Assembly: GCA_003565735.1 (NCBI GenBank)
Contig: PXBB01000002.1
Coordinates: 1-64,000, forward strand
Origin: Bacteroidales bacterium
GTDB lineage: Bacteria; Bacteroidota; Bacteroidia; Bacteroidales; PXBB01
Length of the DNA: 64,000 nt
Direction of reading: 5' to 3'
Shown here: piece after piece, positions 1-10,738 of the stretch
Layout of the letters: each line of letters begins with the position of its first letter
How positions within the stretch are numbered: position 1 is the first letter of the stretch
Program-made: the position numbers and the translations under genes
Notes under the pieces: generated by a model
Database searches by the model: none
What the model was told of the DNA's origin: nothing
Seen by the model: only the letters and a program-made list of their open reading frames with translations

Positions 1-2
1 CG

Positions 3-3000
3 GCGCCTTACGAGTTCACATTAAACGGCTCAACAACTAATACCACAGGTATTTTCGACGACCTGGGTGCAGGCAACTACAACGTGCTTGTTACCGATGA
101 TAACAACTGTACTTACTATGTCAGCTTTACTATTGATGAACCTACATTGCTTACGCTTAACCTGGCGTCTCAAACAAATGTTTCATGCCTTGGTTATTCT
201 AACGGAAGTATAATGCTAAACGCTAATGGAGGAACAACAGCTTACACTTATGACATATTGTATGGTCCTGTTGGACACACAGCTGTAGTGACTGGCAATA
301 ATGTAACAAACATGATAGCAGGCAACTACCTTATTCAAGTTACTGATGCTAATAATTGTACCGATCAGATTCTTGTAAATATTACGCAACCTTCATATAG
401 TCTTGATATTACTTCTATACCGGCAGTTTTAAATGATCCAACTTGTTATGGTTCAACAGATGGAAGTATAAATATTACAGTAAGTGGAGGTACAACACCC
501 TATCTCTATGCATGGAGCAGCGGTGATAATATTCAGAACCCCAATACTCTTGCATGCGGAACATATTATGTCACAGTTACTGATGGCAATGGTTGCCAAA
601 TAGTTGGCGGACCTTATACACTGGCCTGTACAACAGAAACTACATTGACCATTATCAGTTTAACCCAGACACAATGTAATGCTTCTATTGGAGAAGTTGT
701 TATTGTTAGTAGCGATGGCAGCAATATTACACTAAACGGTATAACACAACCATCTCCAGCAACATTTACAAACTTGGGAGCCGGTTACTATACAGCCGTA
801 TCTAATGGAATTTGTCCTGCAAGTATTAGCTTCAATATTTATAATAGCAACAGCACATTAACAGCTACAGCAATTACAGATAACTCTTTATGTCTTGGTG
901 GACTTGGAAGTGCTATAGTTACAGCATCAGGCGGTACAGTGCCTTACGAGTTCACATTAAACGGCTCAACAACTAATAACACAGGTATTTTTGACGACTT
1001 AGGTGCTGGCAACTACAATGTACTTGTCACTGATGATAACGGATGTACATTCTATTTAAGCTTTACTATTAATGAACCTACATTACTTACCTCTGATTTT
1101 AATTGCCCAGCTTGTATAGGTCATGTTAGTTGTTTCGGTGGAAGTGATGGATGGGCAACTGTACATGTTACAGGTGGCACCACGCCTTATACTTATCAAT
1201 GGTCTGCAAGTGCAGGAGCGCAAACTACAGCAACTGCTACAAACCTTACAGCAGGTACGCATACCGTTACCGTTACTGATGCTAATGGCTGTTCTTCAGT
1301 ATCTCATGTTACTATTGATCAACCTGCTGCAGCCCTTGATATCACAACTGTTGCAGCTGTTCTCACTAATCCTTCATGCAATAGTTTTGCAGATGGTTCG
1401 GTTGACATTACCGTCAGTGGCGGCACAGGGCCTTATACTTATCTTTGGTCCAATGGTACAGGCTTACCTAATGCTACCAACCTTACTTCTGGGACGTACT
1501 TCGTTACTGTTACAGATGCTAATGGCTGTCAGATTACCGGTGGACCTTACACCATAACAGATCCAGCAGCTACTACAATTGCGGTAAGTGGTATTGTTAA
1601 TACCCAATGTAATGCCTCTTTGGGTTCTGTTGTACTTACCAGCAGTGATGGCAGCAACATTACGCTAAACGGTGTCACTTTGGCCTCTGGTTCTACATGG
1701 ACAGGACTGGCTGCAGGAAACTATACAGCTACCAGCAACGGAACTTGTCCGGCTTCAGCAAGCTTTAATATTGCCAACGACAACAGCACTCTTACTGCTA
1801 CGGTTACAGTATCTAACCCCTTGTGTCATGGTGGATTGGTTACTGCTACAGTTACAACTTCAGGTGGCACTGCTCCTTACACATTTACATTAAATGGTAC
1901 TAACACCAATACTACAGGTATTTTTGGTGATTTAGGTGCAGGAAGCTACAATGTACAGGTAACTGATGTTAATGGATGTACATATACATTGTTCTTTAAT
2001 ATTGAAGAACCCCCATTGCTCACACTTAACCTAGCCTCTCAAACAAATGTTTCATGCCATGGTTATTCTAATGGAAGTATAATGCTAAACGCTAATGGAG
2101 GAACAACAGCTTACACTTATGACATATTGTATGGTCCTGTTGGACACACAGCTGTAGTGACTGGTAATATTGTAACAAATATGATAGCAGGCAATTACCT
2201 TATTCAAGTTACTGATGCCAATAATTGTACCGAACAGATTCTTGTAAATATTACGCAACCTTCATCAAGTCTTGACATTACTTCTATTCCAGCAGTTTTA
2301 AATAAGCCAACTTGTTACGGTTCAACAGATGGAAGTATAGATATTACAATAAATGGAGGTATAACACCCTATCTATATGCATGGAGCAGCGGTGATAATG
2401 TTCAGAACCCCACTAATCTTGCATGCGGAACATATTATGTCACAGTTACTGATGCCAATGGGTGTCAAATAGTTGGTGGCCCATATACACTTGCTTGCAC
2501 AACTGCTACAAGCATAATTATTGCCAATATATCTCCAACACAATGTTACGGCTCTAACGGCGAAGTTATTCTTGTAAGCTCTGATGGCAGCAGTATAACA
2601 CTAAACGGAGACACACTACCCTCTCCAGCTACATTTACAGGGTTGGCTGCCGGTCAATATACTGCCACATCAATTGGTACTTGTCCTGCAAGCATAAGCT
2701 TCCATATTTATAATGTTGGCAGCTCACTTATGGCTAATGTTCTTGTTGACAATCCTTTATGTCATGGCAATTCAGTAAACGCCATAATTACAGCAAGTGG
2801 TGGAACTGCACCATATACTTTTGATTTACTTGGTGTTGCTGTTAACAACACCGGTATATTTAACAACCTTGGGGCTGGCCATTATAATGTTTTGGTAACT
2901 GACGCCAATGGATGTACTTTCTATTTGAGCTTTGATATAAATGAACCCACATTACTTACTTCCAACTTTAACTGTCCTGCTTGTATAGGTCATGTTAGTT

Positions 3001-6000
3001 GTTTCGGAGACAATGACGGATGGGCAACTGTAAACGCTACCGGTGGCACAACCCCATATACTTATCAATGGTCTATAAATGCCGGAGGACAAACTACGGC
3101 AACTGCAACAGGTCTTGCTGCAGGAATGTATAGCGTAACAGTTACAGATGCAAATGGCTGTACTTCTGTCTCACATATTACTATTGATCAACCTGCTGCA
3201 AACCTTGATATTACAACAGTTCCTGCGATTCTTACTGATCCTTCATGCAACGGTTTTGCAGATGGTTCCGTAGATGTTACTGTTAGTGGCGGCACAACGC
3301 CTTATACTTACCTTTGGTCTAATGGCACTGGATTACCAAATGCCATGAATCTTAGTTCCGGAACATACTACGTTACTGTTACAGATGCTAATGGTTGTCA
3401 AATTGTTGGTGGTCCTTACACCTTATCAGAACCTGCTGCAGTAACCATTACCGTAGGCACTATTGCTAACACTCAGTGCAATGCATCTGTAGGTTCCGTA
3501 GCTTTAACAAGCAGCGATAGTAGCGATATAACAGTAAACGGTGTTACCCAAGCTTCAGGTTCAACTTGGACAGGCTTGGCAGCAGGATTCTATACAGCTA
3601 CCAGTACGGGTACCTGTCCTGCTTCTGCGAGCTTTAATATCGCTAATGAGAACAGTAATATGGTAGCATTTTTGAATTTAGACCAGCCTTTATGTAGTAA
3701 CTCTTTGGGAACTGCTACTATAAGTGTAACAGGTGGCATACCGCCATACAATTACCAAATAAATAATAGCACACCACAAAGTAGTAATGTTTTTGAAAAC
3801 CTTTTACCGGGCTTTTACAATATTACCGCAACAGATTCAATCGGTTGCACATATATGATGAGCTTTAATGTAATTGCACCATCAATCATTTTTTCAGAGA
3901 TTATTTCCAGTTCAGACGAAAGCTGTGCAGGTACAGCAGATGGTTCAGCAACAGTTAATGCCACAGGTGGCACATCGCCATACACATATCAGTGGCCGGT
4001 TAGTGCAGCTAGTCAAACAACAGCAACAGCAACAGGATTAATTGCAGGCGCCTATACGGTAACCGTAACTGACCTGAATGGTTGCATAAGTACTGCCACT
4101 GTTACTATCGGTGTTGGTCCTACTCCTACAGCATATGCAGGCACAAACGACACTATCTGTTCTAATACAACTTACGCCTTAAGTAGTGCAAGCATAACCA
4201 ATGCTTCATCAGTTGTTTGGTCAACATCTGGAACAGGTACATTTAGTAATTTATTTGGAGTGAATCCTATTTACATACCTAGTTCGGCAGATATTGCAGC
4301 TGGCAATGTAGCACTTATAATGTCTGCACATGCTTCAAGTCCGTGTCCTGCAGCAACAGATACCATTATTCTGACGATTATCCCTCAGCCATATGTTAAT
4401 GCAGGCTCTGACACTTCTATTTGTGCTGGCAGCACATTTACTGCAACAGCAAGCGGAATGAATTATACAAGCTTGATGTGGTCAACCAGTGGTACAGGAA
4501 CATTTGATGACCCAACTGTTCTAAACCCTGTTTACACGCCAAGTGCAGTTGACTCTTTTGCTGGTAGCGTCACGCTTACCCTAACAGCATCAACACATGC
4601 ATCATGTGCCAATGCTGTTGATAACATTAATCTATCATTTGTTAACAGTGTGGTAGCTGATGCCGGTCCAGACCAAACAGTTTATTCACAGTCGTCAGTA
4701 ACCATGAGCGCCAATAATCCTGCACCGGGAACAGGTCAGTGGGTTATGATAAATGGGCCAAATACGCCTTATATCGTTGATCCAACAGATCCTAACACCG
4801 AAATAACGGGCTTAACTTCTGGTACTTATATATTCCAATGGCATATTAATAATGCTCCTTGCCCAAATACCTGGGATGAGATTGTTATAACTAATATTTC
4901 ATCAGCTGACCTAGCAATTGTTAAGACTGTTAGCGATACGAATCCTGTTGCAGGTACACAAATCAATTACACTATCAGTGTAACTAATAACGGACCTTCA
5001 GCAGCTCAGGATGTAGTAGTTACAGACTTAATCCCAACAGGCTTAACATTAGTCAATGTTACACCTAGTATGGGCTCATGGACGAACCCATTATGGTCAA
5101 TCGGAACTTTATACGATGGTCAAACTGCCACACTGCAAATGCTTGTTGATGTTAACAGTACGCTGGCTCAAGGCACTTTTATTAATAACGTAGCTTCTGT
5201 AAGCAGTACAACAAACGATCCTGATACTCTAAACAATGTTGACTCAGTAGGAATTACAGTTAATACTATAGCTGACCTTAGCATTACCAAAGTTGCCCAT
5301 AATGATTCTGTTGAAGCAGGTAACAATGTTATCTACAATATAAGCTTAACCAACAATGGGCCATCAATGGCAACTAATGTTGAGGTAACAGATGTAATCC
5401 CTGCCGGATTAACACTTATTAGTGCTACTCCAAATATTGGCTCATGGACTAGCCCAATCTGGAGTATAGGTAATGTCAATGCGGGTTCTACTTATACCAT
5501 GACTTTAGTCGCTCAAATTGACCCATCATTAAGCAGTGGAACATCTATTGACAATATTGTTACAGTGACATCATCAACAACGGATCCCGATTTAACAAAC
5601 AATGTTGACACTTCATCTATTACAGTTGTTACCTCAGCAGACCTGGCTATTTCCAAAGTTTCTTCTGCAAACCCTGTTTTAGCGGGAGACACACTTACCT
5701 ATACCATAACTGTTATCAACAAGGGTTATAGTAATGCTGACAATGTTGTAGTTACTGACACCTTACCGAGTAATCTCATTTTTATTAGTGCGACAACCAG
5801 TACCGGTACGTGGACTGCCCCCGATTGGAACATTGGAACCCTCAATAGTGGTGATACTGTAGAATTGACAATATTAACCTATGTTCACCCTAATACAGCC
5901 AATGGGGCTACAATAATCAATACGGCAACTGTTAGCAGCTCAACATTTGACCCAGATTTATCAAATAATACGGATACTGAGTTGACCTTTGTCAATGCAT

Positions 6001-7403
6001 TTGCAGATATAGCAATCACTAAAACTTCAAACATTGATACTGTGGCAGCAGGAGAAGATGTTGTTTTCAACATCACTGTTATAAATAATGGCATAAGTAA
6101 TGCTCATAATGTTGTAGTTACAGAAATGTTACCTGCAAATATGACACTTATAAGTGCAGTACCTTCTGCAGGCACTTGGTCAAACCCCTTATGGACCATA
6201 GGCACATTAGCTGTTGGAGTACAGGAAACACTTACTGTAACTGCTCAGGTAAATTCCAATGTTAATGACGGTGATACCATTACTAACACGGTCATTGTGA
6301 ATAGCACAACACACGATCCTGATACAACAAACAATACAGCTTATTGCGACATTTACATTATTACTGTAGCAGATGTTCGCCTTGATAAATCAAGTGATAT
6401 GCATATGTACTACCCGGGCGACACAGTAACATATACAATTAATGTTACTAACGACGGATACTCTGATGCTCAGAATGTTATTGTTACAGACGTCCTGCCT
6501 ACAGGATTATCCTATGTCAATGGAGTCGTTACAGTTGGTACATGGAGTTATCCAACCTGGCAAGTTGGTACAATGACTCCTGGTCAAACTGAAACATTAA
6601 CACTCAGGGCTGTTATTGACAGTAACTTATTAGGTGGCACCGAAATCATTAATATTGCATCTGCAATATCTGACACTTATGACCCGGATACTTTAAATAA
6701 TATTAATGAGGATGAGGATGCATTGATAACAATTGCATACGCAGACCTTGCCATAACCAAAACAAGTGATGCAGCCGAAGTAATGGCCGGCAGAAACCTT
6801 TCTTATACAATTACTGTTCAAAACTTAGGACCAGTAACATCGTACGATTTAATCATAACTGATTCCTTACCACAAGAACTCAACTTTATATCAGCCAGTC
6901 ATAATGGTGTTTATGATGAAGTCAGTCACATTGTTACATGGACATTAGATTCCTTAAGTGTTCAGGAGATAATATCATTTATATTACGTGTTAACCTGGA
7001 CAGAAGTACGGTGGGAGGTACAATTGTTGAAAATGTTGTTAATGTCAAAAGCTTCACATATGATATTGACTTATCTAACAACACTACCCAGGAATTTATA
7101 ACAGTTGAGTCTCTCTTACTACCATTCATACCTCAAGGGTTCTCTCCAAATGGCGACGGCATCAATGACTATTTTGTTATCAGAGGCCTAGAAAGGTTCC
7201 CTAATCATTCATTGTTAATATTCAATCGTTGGGGCAATAAAGTTTATGAAGCAGCTCCTTATAATAATGATTGGGATGGCACCAACATGTTTGGAGTTAC
7301 TGTGGGAGGTAATGAACTTCCTGTAGGAACTTATTTCTACATCTTCGATACAGGTGTTGAAGGACAAGATGTTATTAAAGGTTACATCTACCTTAACAGA
7401 TAA
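3..7403 (+). CDS. Giant cell-surface adhesin (5' partial): SprB-type repeats, six DUF11-like repeats and a C-terminal gliding-motility/T9SS type B (CHU_C) sorting domain
   Basis: Frame is open from base 3 upstream of the called M. Repeated 'VTDANGC' and 'GGTTPYTYxW' modules; six 'ADLAITKTS...AGxxxxYTIxVxNxGxS' repeats; C-terminus 'PQGFSPNGDGINDYFVIRGLERFPNHSLLIFNRWGNKVYE...GTYFYIFD...KGYIYLNR'. Confidence 0.93.
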   Translation, partial: APYEFTLNGSTTNTTGIFDDLGAGNYNVLVTDDNNCTYYVSFTIDEPTLLTLNLASQTNVSCLGYSNGSIMLNANGGTTAYTYDILYGPVGHTAVVTGNNVTNMIAGNYLIQVTDANNCTDQILVNITQPSYSLDITSIPAVLNDPTCYGSTDGSINITVSGGTTPYLYAWSSGDNIQNPNTLACGTYYVTVTDGNGCQIVGGPYTLACTTETTLTIISLTQTQCNASIGEVVIVSSDGSNITLNGITQPSPATFTNLGAGYYTAVSNGICPASISFNIYNSNSTLTATAITDNSLCLGGLGSAIVTASGGTVPYEFTLNGSTTNNTGIFDDLGAGNYNVLVTDDNGCTFYLSFTINEPTLLTSDFNCPACIGHVSCFGGSDGWATVHVTGGTTPYTYQWSASAGAQTTATATNLTAGTHTVTVTDANGCSSVSHVTIDQPAAALDITTVAAVLTNPSCNSFADGSVDITVSGGTGPYTYLWSNGTGLPNATNLTSGTYFVTVTDANGCQITGGPYTITDPAATTIAVSGIVNTQCNASLGSVVLTSSDGSNITLNGVTLASGSTWTGLAAGNYTATSNGTCPASASFNIANDNSTLTATVTVSNPLCHGGLVTATVTTSGGTAPYTFTLNGTNTNTTGIFGDLGAGSYNVQVTDVNGCTYTLFFNIEEPPLLTLNLASQTNVSCHGYSNGSIMLNANGGTTAYTYDILYGPVGHTAVVTGNIVTNMIAGNYLIQVTDANNCTEQILVNITQPSSSLDITSIPAVLNKPTCYGSTDGSIDITINGGITPYLYAWSSGDNVQNPTNLACGTYYVTVTDANGCQIVGGPYTLACTTATSIIIANISPTQCYGSNGEVILVSSDGSSITLNGDTLPSPATFTGLAAGQYTATSIGTCPASISFHIYNVGSSLMANVLVDNPLCHGNSVNAIITASGGTAPYTFDLLGVAVNNTGIFNNLGAGHYNVLVTDANGCTFYLSFDINEPTLLTSNFNCPACIGHVSCFGDNDGWATVNATGGTTPYTYQWSINAGGQTTATATGLAAGMYSVTVTDANGCTSVSHITIDQPAANLDITTVPAILTDPSCNGFADGSVDVTVSGGTTPYTYLWSNGTGLPNAMNLSSGTYYVTVTDANGCQIVGGPYTLSEPAAVTITVGTIANTQCNASVGSVALTSSDSSDITVNGVTQASGSTWTGLAAGFYTATSTGTCPASASFNIANENSNMVAFLNLDQPLCSNSLGTATISVTGGIPPYNYQINNSTPQSSNVFENLLPGFYNITATDSIGCTYMMSFNVIAPSIIFSEIISSSDESCAGTADGSATVNATGGTSPYTYQWPVSAASQTTATATGLIAGAYTVTVTDLNGCISTATVTIGVGPTPTAYAGTNDTICSNTTYALSSASITNASSVVWSTSGTGTFSNLFGVNPIYIPSSADIAAGNVALIMSAHASSPCPAATDTIILTIIPQPYVNAGSDTSICAGSTFTATASGMNYTSLMWSTSGTGTFDDPTVLNPVYTPSAVDSFAGSVTLTLTASTHASCANAVDNINLSFVNSVVADAGPDQTVYSQSSVTMSANNPAPGTGQWVMINGPNTPYIVDPTDPNTEITGLTSGTYIFQWHINNAPCPNTWDEIVITNISSADLAIVKTVSDTNPVAGTQINYTISVTNNGPSAAQDVVVTDLIPTGLTLVNVTPSMGSWTNPLWSIGTLYDGQTATLQMLVDVNSTLAQGTFINNVASVSSTTNDPDTLNNVDSVGITVNTIADLSITKVAHNDSVEAGNNVIYNISLTNNGPSMATNVEVTDVIPAGLTLISATPNIGSWTSPIWSIGNVNAGSTYTMTLVAQIDPSLSSGTSIDNIVTVTSSTTDPDLTNNVDTSSITVVTSADLAISKVSSANPVLAGDTLTYTITVINKGYSNADNVVVTDTLPSNLIFISATTSTGTWTAPDWNIGTLNSGDTVELTILTYVHPNTANGATIINTATVSSSTFDPDLSNNTDTELTFVNAFADIAITKTSNIDTVAAGEDVVFNITVINNGISNAHNVVVTEMLPANMTLISAVPSAGTWSNPLWTIGTLAVGVQETLTVTAQVNSNVNDGDTITNTVIVNSTTHDPDTTNNTAYCDIYIITVADVRLDKSSDMHMYYPGDTVTYTINVTNDGYSDAQNVIVTDVLPTGLSYVNGVVTVGTWSYPTWQVGTMTPGQTETLTLRAVIDSNLLGGTEIINIASAISDTYDPDTLNNINEDEDALITIAYADLAITKTSDAAEVMAGRNLSYTITVQNLGPVTSYDLIITDSLPQELNFISASHNGVYDEVSHIVTWTLDSLSVQEIISFILRVNLDRSTVGGTIVENVVNVKSFTYDIDLSNNTTQEFITVESLLLPFIPQGFSPNGDGINDYFVIRGLERFPNHSLLIFNRWGNKVYEAAPYNNDWDGTNMFGVTVGGNELPVGTYFYIFDTGVEGQDVIKGYIYLNR
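141..3880 (+). repeat. Four ~930 bp super-modules inside the adhesin gene in A-B-A-B order (starts near 141, 1079, 2010, 2944)
   Basis: A modules begin 'LLTLNLASQTNVSC(L/H)GYSNGSIMLNANGGTTAYTYDILYGPVGHTAVVTGN'; B modules begin 'LLTS(D/N)FNCPACIGHVSCFG..DGWATV'. A1 and A2 are near-identical over several hundred bp of DNA. Confidence 0.9.
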
Positions 7404-7410
7404 AATTAGA

Positions 7411-7450
7411 GTTGTTTGCTTGCGAAATTTTTTTCGCAGGCAAACAGCTT
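7411..7450 (+). terminator. Stem-loop with T-run between adhesin and porP/sprF genes (terminator or attenuator)
   Basis: GTTGTTTGCTTGCGAAA-TTTT-TTTCGCAGGCAAACAGC then TTTTT; 17 bp stem with two G-U pairs. Confidence 0.7.
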
Positions 7451-7467
7451 TTTAAAAACTAAATAAA

Positions 7468-8418
7468 ATGAAAACATTAAACCTTAAACATATGAAAAAG
7501 TTATTTTTTCTTTTAGGAATTATCATTAGTACATGTGCATACGCCCAGCAGGATGCTATGTTTACGCATTATATGTACAATACATTATCTGTTAATCCAG
7601 CTTATGCAGGAAGTAGAGATGCCTTGACAATAACAGGCTTATACAGAAATCAATGGGTGGGTTTTGACGGTGCACCAGTGACGCAAACCGTTACTGTTCA
7701 CTCACCTGTTGGAGCAAGCCAGGTGGGATTAGGTCTTTCCTTAATACAGGATAAAATTGGACCTACGAAAAACACATCAGTATATGCTGATTTTTCTTTT
7801 ACTGTAAAGCTCAGCCAAAAAAGTAATCTGACATTTGGGTTGAAAGGAGGATTCAGCTTCTTTAGTGCTGATTTGCCGTCACTACTCTTAGATGAACAAA
7901 ATGATCCCAGTTTCTCACAAGCTATTGATAATAGATTGATGCCAAACTTTGGAACTGGAATTTATTACAGCAGGGAGCGCTTTTATGCCGGAATTTCCAC
8001 TCCTAAACTGTTAGAAAATGAATATTATGATGGAACAACCATAGTTGGTATAACAAACGCTAAGGAACAAGGTCATTACTTCTTTATTATGGGATCGGCT
8101 ATAAGACTTACGCCCATTATAGATTTTAAACCACAAACATTGGTAAAAATGACTGTTGGTGCTCCGATTGAAGTTGACATTTCCGGTATATTTGATTTTA
8201 ACCGCAGATTATTAGCCGGCGGTATGTACCGAACCGGTGACGCGTTTGGTGTTCTTCTAGGTGTATACATTTCCAAACAAATGGTTTTAGGCTATTCATT
8301 CGATTTTTCAACAACAAACACAACCATGAGATACAATCAGGGAAGCCACGAATTAATGCTTAGATACGACTTTATATATGGCAACAGGCACAGAATTAAA
8401 TCACCAAGGTATTTCTAA
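7468..8418 (+). CDS. PorP/SprF family type IX secretion membrane protein
   Basis: 'AQQDAMFTHYMYNTLSVNPAYAGSRDALTITGLYRNQWVGFDGAPVTQTVTVHSPV' is characteristic of PorP/SprF; sits directly downstream of a T9SS type B cargo gene. Confidence 0.93.
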   Translation: MKTLNLKHMKKLFFLLGIIISTCAYAQQDAMFTHYMYNTLSVNPAYAGSRDALTITGLYRNQWVGFDGAPVTQTVTVHSPVGASQVGLGLSLIQDKIGPTKNTSVYADFSFTVKLSQKSNLTFGLKGGFSFFSADLPSLLLDEQNDPSFSQAIDNRLMPNFGTGIYYSRERFYAGISTPKLLENEYYDGTTIVGITNAKEQGHYFFIMGSAIRLTPIIDFKPQTLVKMTVGAPIEVDISGIFDFNRRLLAGGMYRTGDAFGVLLGVYISKQMVLGYSFDFSTTNTTMRYNQGSHELMLRYDFIYGNRHRIKSPRYF

Positions 8419-8453
8419 GAAAACAGCATATTATTTATCCAAAAATATACAAA

Positions 8454-10646
8454 ATGAAAACTATTAAAATCATAAGCCTTTTTGCATTAATGTTTATTGG
8501 TTTTTTTGCCTACCCACAACAAAGACTAATTGAAAAAGGCAATAAAGAGTATTTTCGGTTTAACTATAAAGAAGCTATAAGGCTTTTTGAAGCAGTAAGC
8601 GAAAAAGATATTAAGGTTCAACGTATTCTGGCTGACTGCTATATGAAAACTGAAGAATTTGAAAATGCCAAGGTGCTCTATTCAAGAATAATTAAAAACC
8701 CAAAAAGAACTTTTGAAGATGTTTGGCATTTATTTCAGGCACATTTAATTCTTGAAAATTATAGTGAAGCGATGCAACTGCTTGATTTGCTATACGAACT
8801 GAACCCCGAAGACTCAAGAGTTAATGCTTACAAGAGGGATACAACCTACTACAAGAGGTTGAAAAACGATGACCCTGCATTTGAAATCAGAAATCTTAAA
8901 ATGAATGATGAGCACCAGGATTTTGCACCTGTACTATTCAGAGGTAATCTTTTATTCACCTCTTCAAAAAACAGATATGGTTTAATTAGAAGAATTTGGT
9001 ATGGAAATCATTTACCATTTTTAAACGTATTGCGTGCTGAAATAGACTATGATAATGAGCTTATCAAAATAAGAAATTTTGATAAAAAATATAACAAAAA
9101 ATTTCATGACGGCCCTATTAGTTTTAATAGTGAGGGCACCTTGATGGTGTTAACCCGCAGCAATTATGATAAAAGAAGTGCTGACGGCACCAGGCATTTG
9201 CAAATTTTCACAAGTGAATTTGTAGATGGAAAATGGACGCCTCTGGTTTCGTTTCCTTATAATAATCCCGAATATTCAGTAGGTCAGGCATCACTTACAC
9301 CTGATGGGAAATATATGTATTTTGTTTCCGATATGCCAGGCGGGATAGGCGGCACAGATATTTATAAAATAGAAAGAAGAAAAGACGGCACATGGGGAGA
9401 TCTCATCAATCTCGAAGAAATTAATACCGAAGGAAATGAGATGTTTCCATACTATCACCCAAGCGGGCTTTTGTTTTTTTCTTCAGATGGTCATCCCGGA
9501 CTTGGCGGACTAGACTTATTCGTTACACCAGTTTTCAATAATGGACTTGTCAGCATTACCAACCTGGGTGCACCTATCAACTCATCAAGAGACGATTTTG
9601 CTTTTGCACTTGAAGATGACCTTGAAAAAGGATATTTCACATCTAATAGAGCAGATGGTAAAGGTAGTGATGATATTTATTTTGCCAATGCCCTAAGGCC
9701 ATTAAATCTTGTAAAAATTTTACGAGGAGTTACTAAAGACAAAAATGACAGTATTATTGCTAATGCTAATGTCAACCTTTATTTTGATGATGTTGTTGTT
9801 GACAGTATTTTATCAGATTCTTTGGGTCGTTATGAATTCCCTATTGACAAAACAGGTATCTATTATCTTACGGGAACAAAAGAAGGTTATTTTGATGGTG
9901 ATAATTCAGCGGATTCTGATGTCCCCGAGCATGTCATATATGCTGATTTAATCCTCGACAAAATCCCTGTCTTTGCTTTAGAAATAATAGTAACTGACAG
10001 GTATTCGGAAAGGCCACTTAATAATGTTAAAATATCTTTCACAGATAATAATACAAATCAAGAAGAAATACTTTATACGGATGCTAATGGCATTTTCCGT
10101 AGAAATCTTGATGAAATTTCCTTCGGAGATACTTTGAACTACAGTCTGAGATTTGAAAAAAACAGGTATTTTACCGCTTATTCTGATTATTTTAAAATTG
10201 TTGACAGAGAAGGTATTTTTAAAATTCCTGAAAAACTTGTTGCATATAGTGACCTTAAAGTTGGTGATGATTTGGCAAAAGTATTCAATATCAACCCCAT
10301 TTATTTCGATTTGGATAAATACAACATACGTCCGGACGCTGCTATTGAACTTGACAAAATAGTTGAAATCATGAATCAATACCCAAGCATGGTCATTGAG
10401 CTGGGCTCTCATACTGACTGTCGAGCCAGTTTTGAATACAACATGAGGTTATCTGAAAGACGTGCCAGATCTTCAGCTGCATACATAAAAGAACGCATAA
10501 CCAATCCTGACAGGATATATGGTAGAGGTTACGGAGAATCGCGACTTGTTAATGAATGTGCATGCGAAGGTAATTTTGTAGTGCCTTGTACCGAGGAACA
10601 ACATCAAATGAATAGAAGAACAGAATTTAGGATTATTAGATTTTAA
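8454..10646 (+). CDS. PorE-like protein: TPR, PD40 propeller, carboxypeptidase-regulatory-like domain and OmpA domain
   Basis: N-terminal TPR-like helices; PD40-like 'LTPDGKYMYFVSDMPGGIGGTDIYK'; C-terminal OmpA 'INPIYFDLDKYNIRPDAAIELDKIVEIMNQYPSMVIELGSHTDCRASFEYNMRLSERRARS'. Confidence 0.88.
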   Translation: MKTIKIISLFALMFIGFFAYPQQRLIEKGNKEYFRFNYKEAIRLFEAVSEKDIKVQRILADCYMKTEEFENAKVLYSRIIKNPKRTFEDVWHLFQAHLILENYSEAMQLLDLLYELNPEDSRVNAYKRDTTYYKRLKNDDPAFEIRNLKMNDEHQDFAPVLFRGNLLFTSSKNRYGLIRRIWYGNHLPFLNVLRAEIDYDNELIKIRNFDKKYNKKFHDGPISFNSEGTLMVLTRSNYDKRSADGTRHLQIFTSEFVDGKWTPLVSFPYNNPEYSVGQASLTPDGKYMYFVSDMPGGIGGTDIYKIERRKDGTWGDLINLEEINTEGNEMFPYYHPSGLLFFSSDGHPGLGGLDLFVTPVFNNGLVSITNLGAPINSSRDDFAFALEDDLEKGYFTSNRADGKGSDDIYFANALRPLNLVKILRGVTKDKNDSIIANANVNLYFDDVVVDSILSDSLGRYEFPIDKTGIYYLTGTKEGYFDGDNSADSDVPEHVIYADLILDKIPVFALEIIVTDRYSERPLNNVKISFTDNNTNQEEILYTDANGIFRRNLDEISFGDTLNYSLRFEKNRYFTAYSDYFKIVDREGIFKIPEKLVAYSDLKVGDDLAKVFNINPIYFDLDKYNIRPDAAIELDKIVEIMNQYPSMVIELGSHTDCRASFEYNMRLSERRARSSAAYIKERITNPDRIYGRGYGESRLVNECACEGNFVVPCTEEQHQMNRRTEFRIIRF

Positions 10647-10738
10647 CTGTATCGCTTTTCGTTAACTAACAACAGCCGATGTAAAGCTATAGATAATGTG
10701 ATAATGTTAGTTAAGCTATGGTCTTCGCTGTGCCTTTT

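Noticed and set aside
1123-1893. ORFs 1123-1557 and 1672-1893 (+) inside the adhesin gene
   Set aside because: Frame-shifted readings of the Thr/Asn-rich repeats; leucine-rich low-complexity translations with no domain, fully covered by the real CDS.
9978-10412. 144 aa antisense ORF on the minus strand
   Set aside because: Lies within the OmpA-domain gene, which has clear family support; translation has no recognisable motif.
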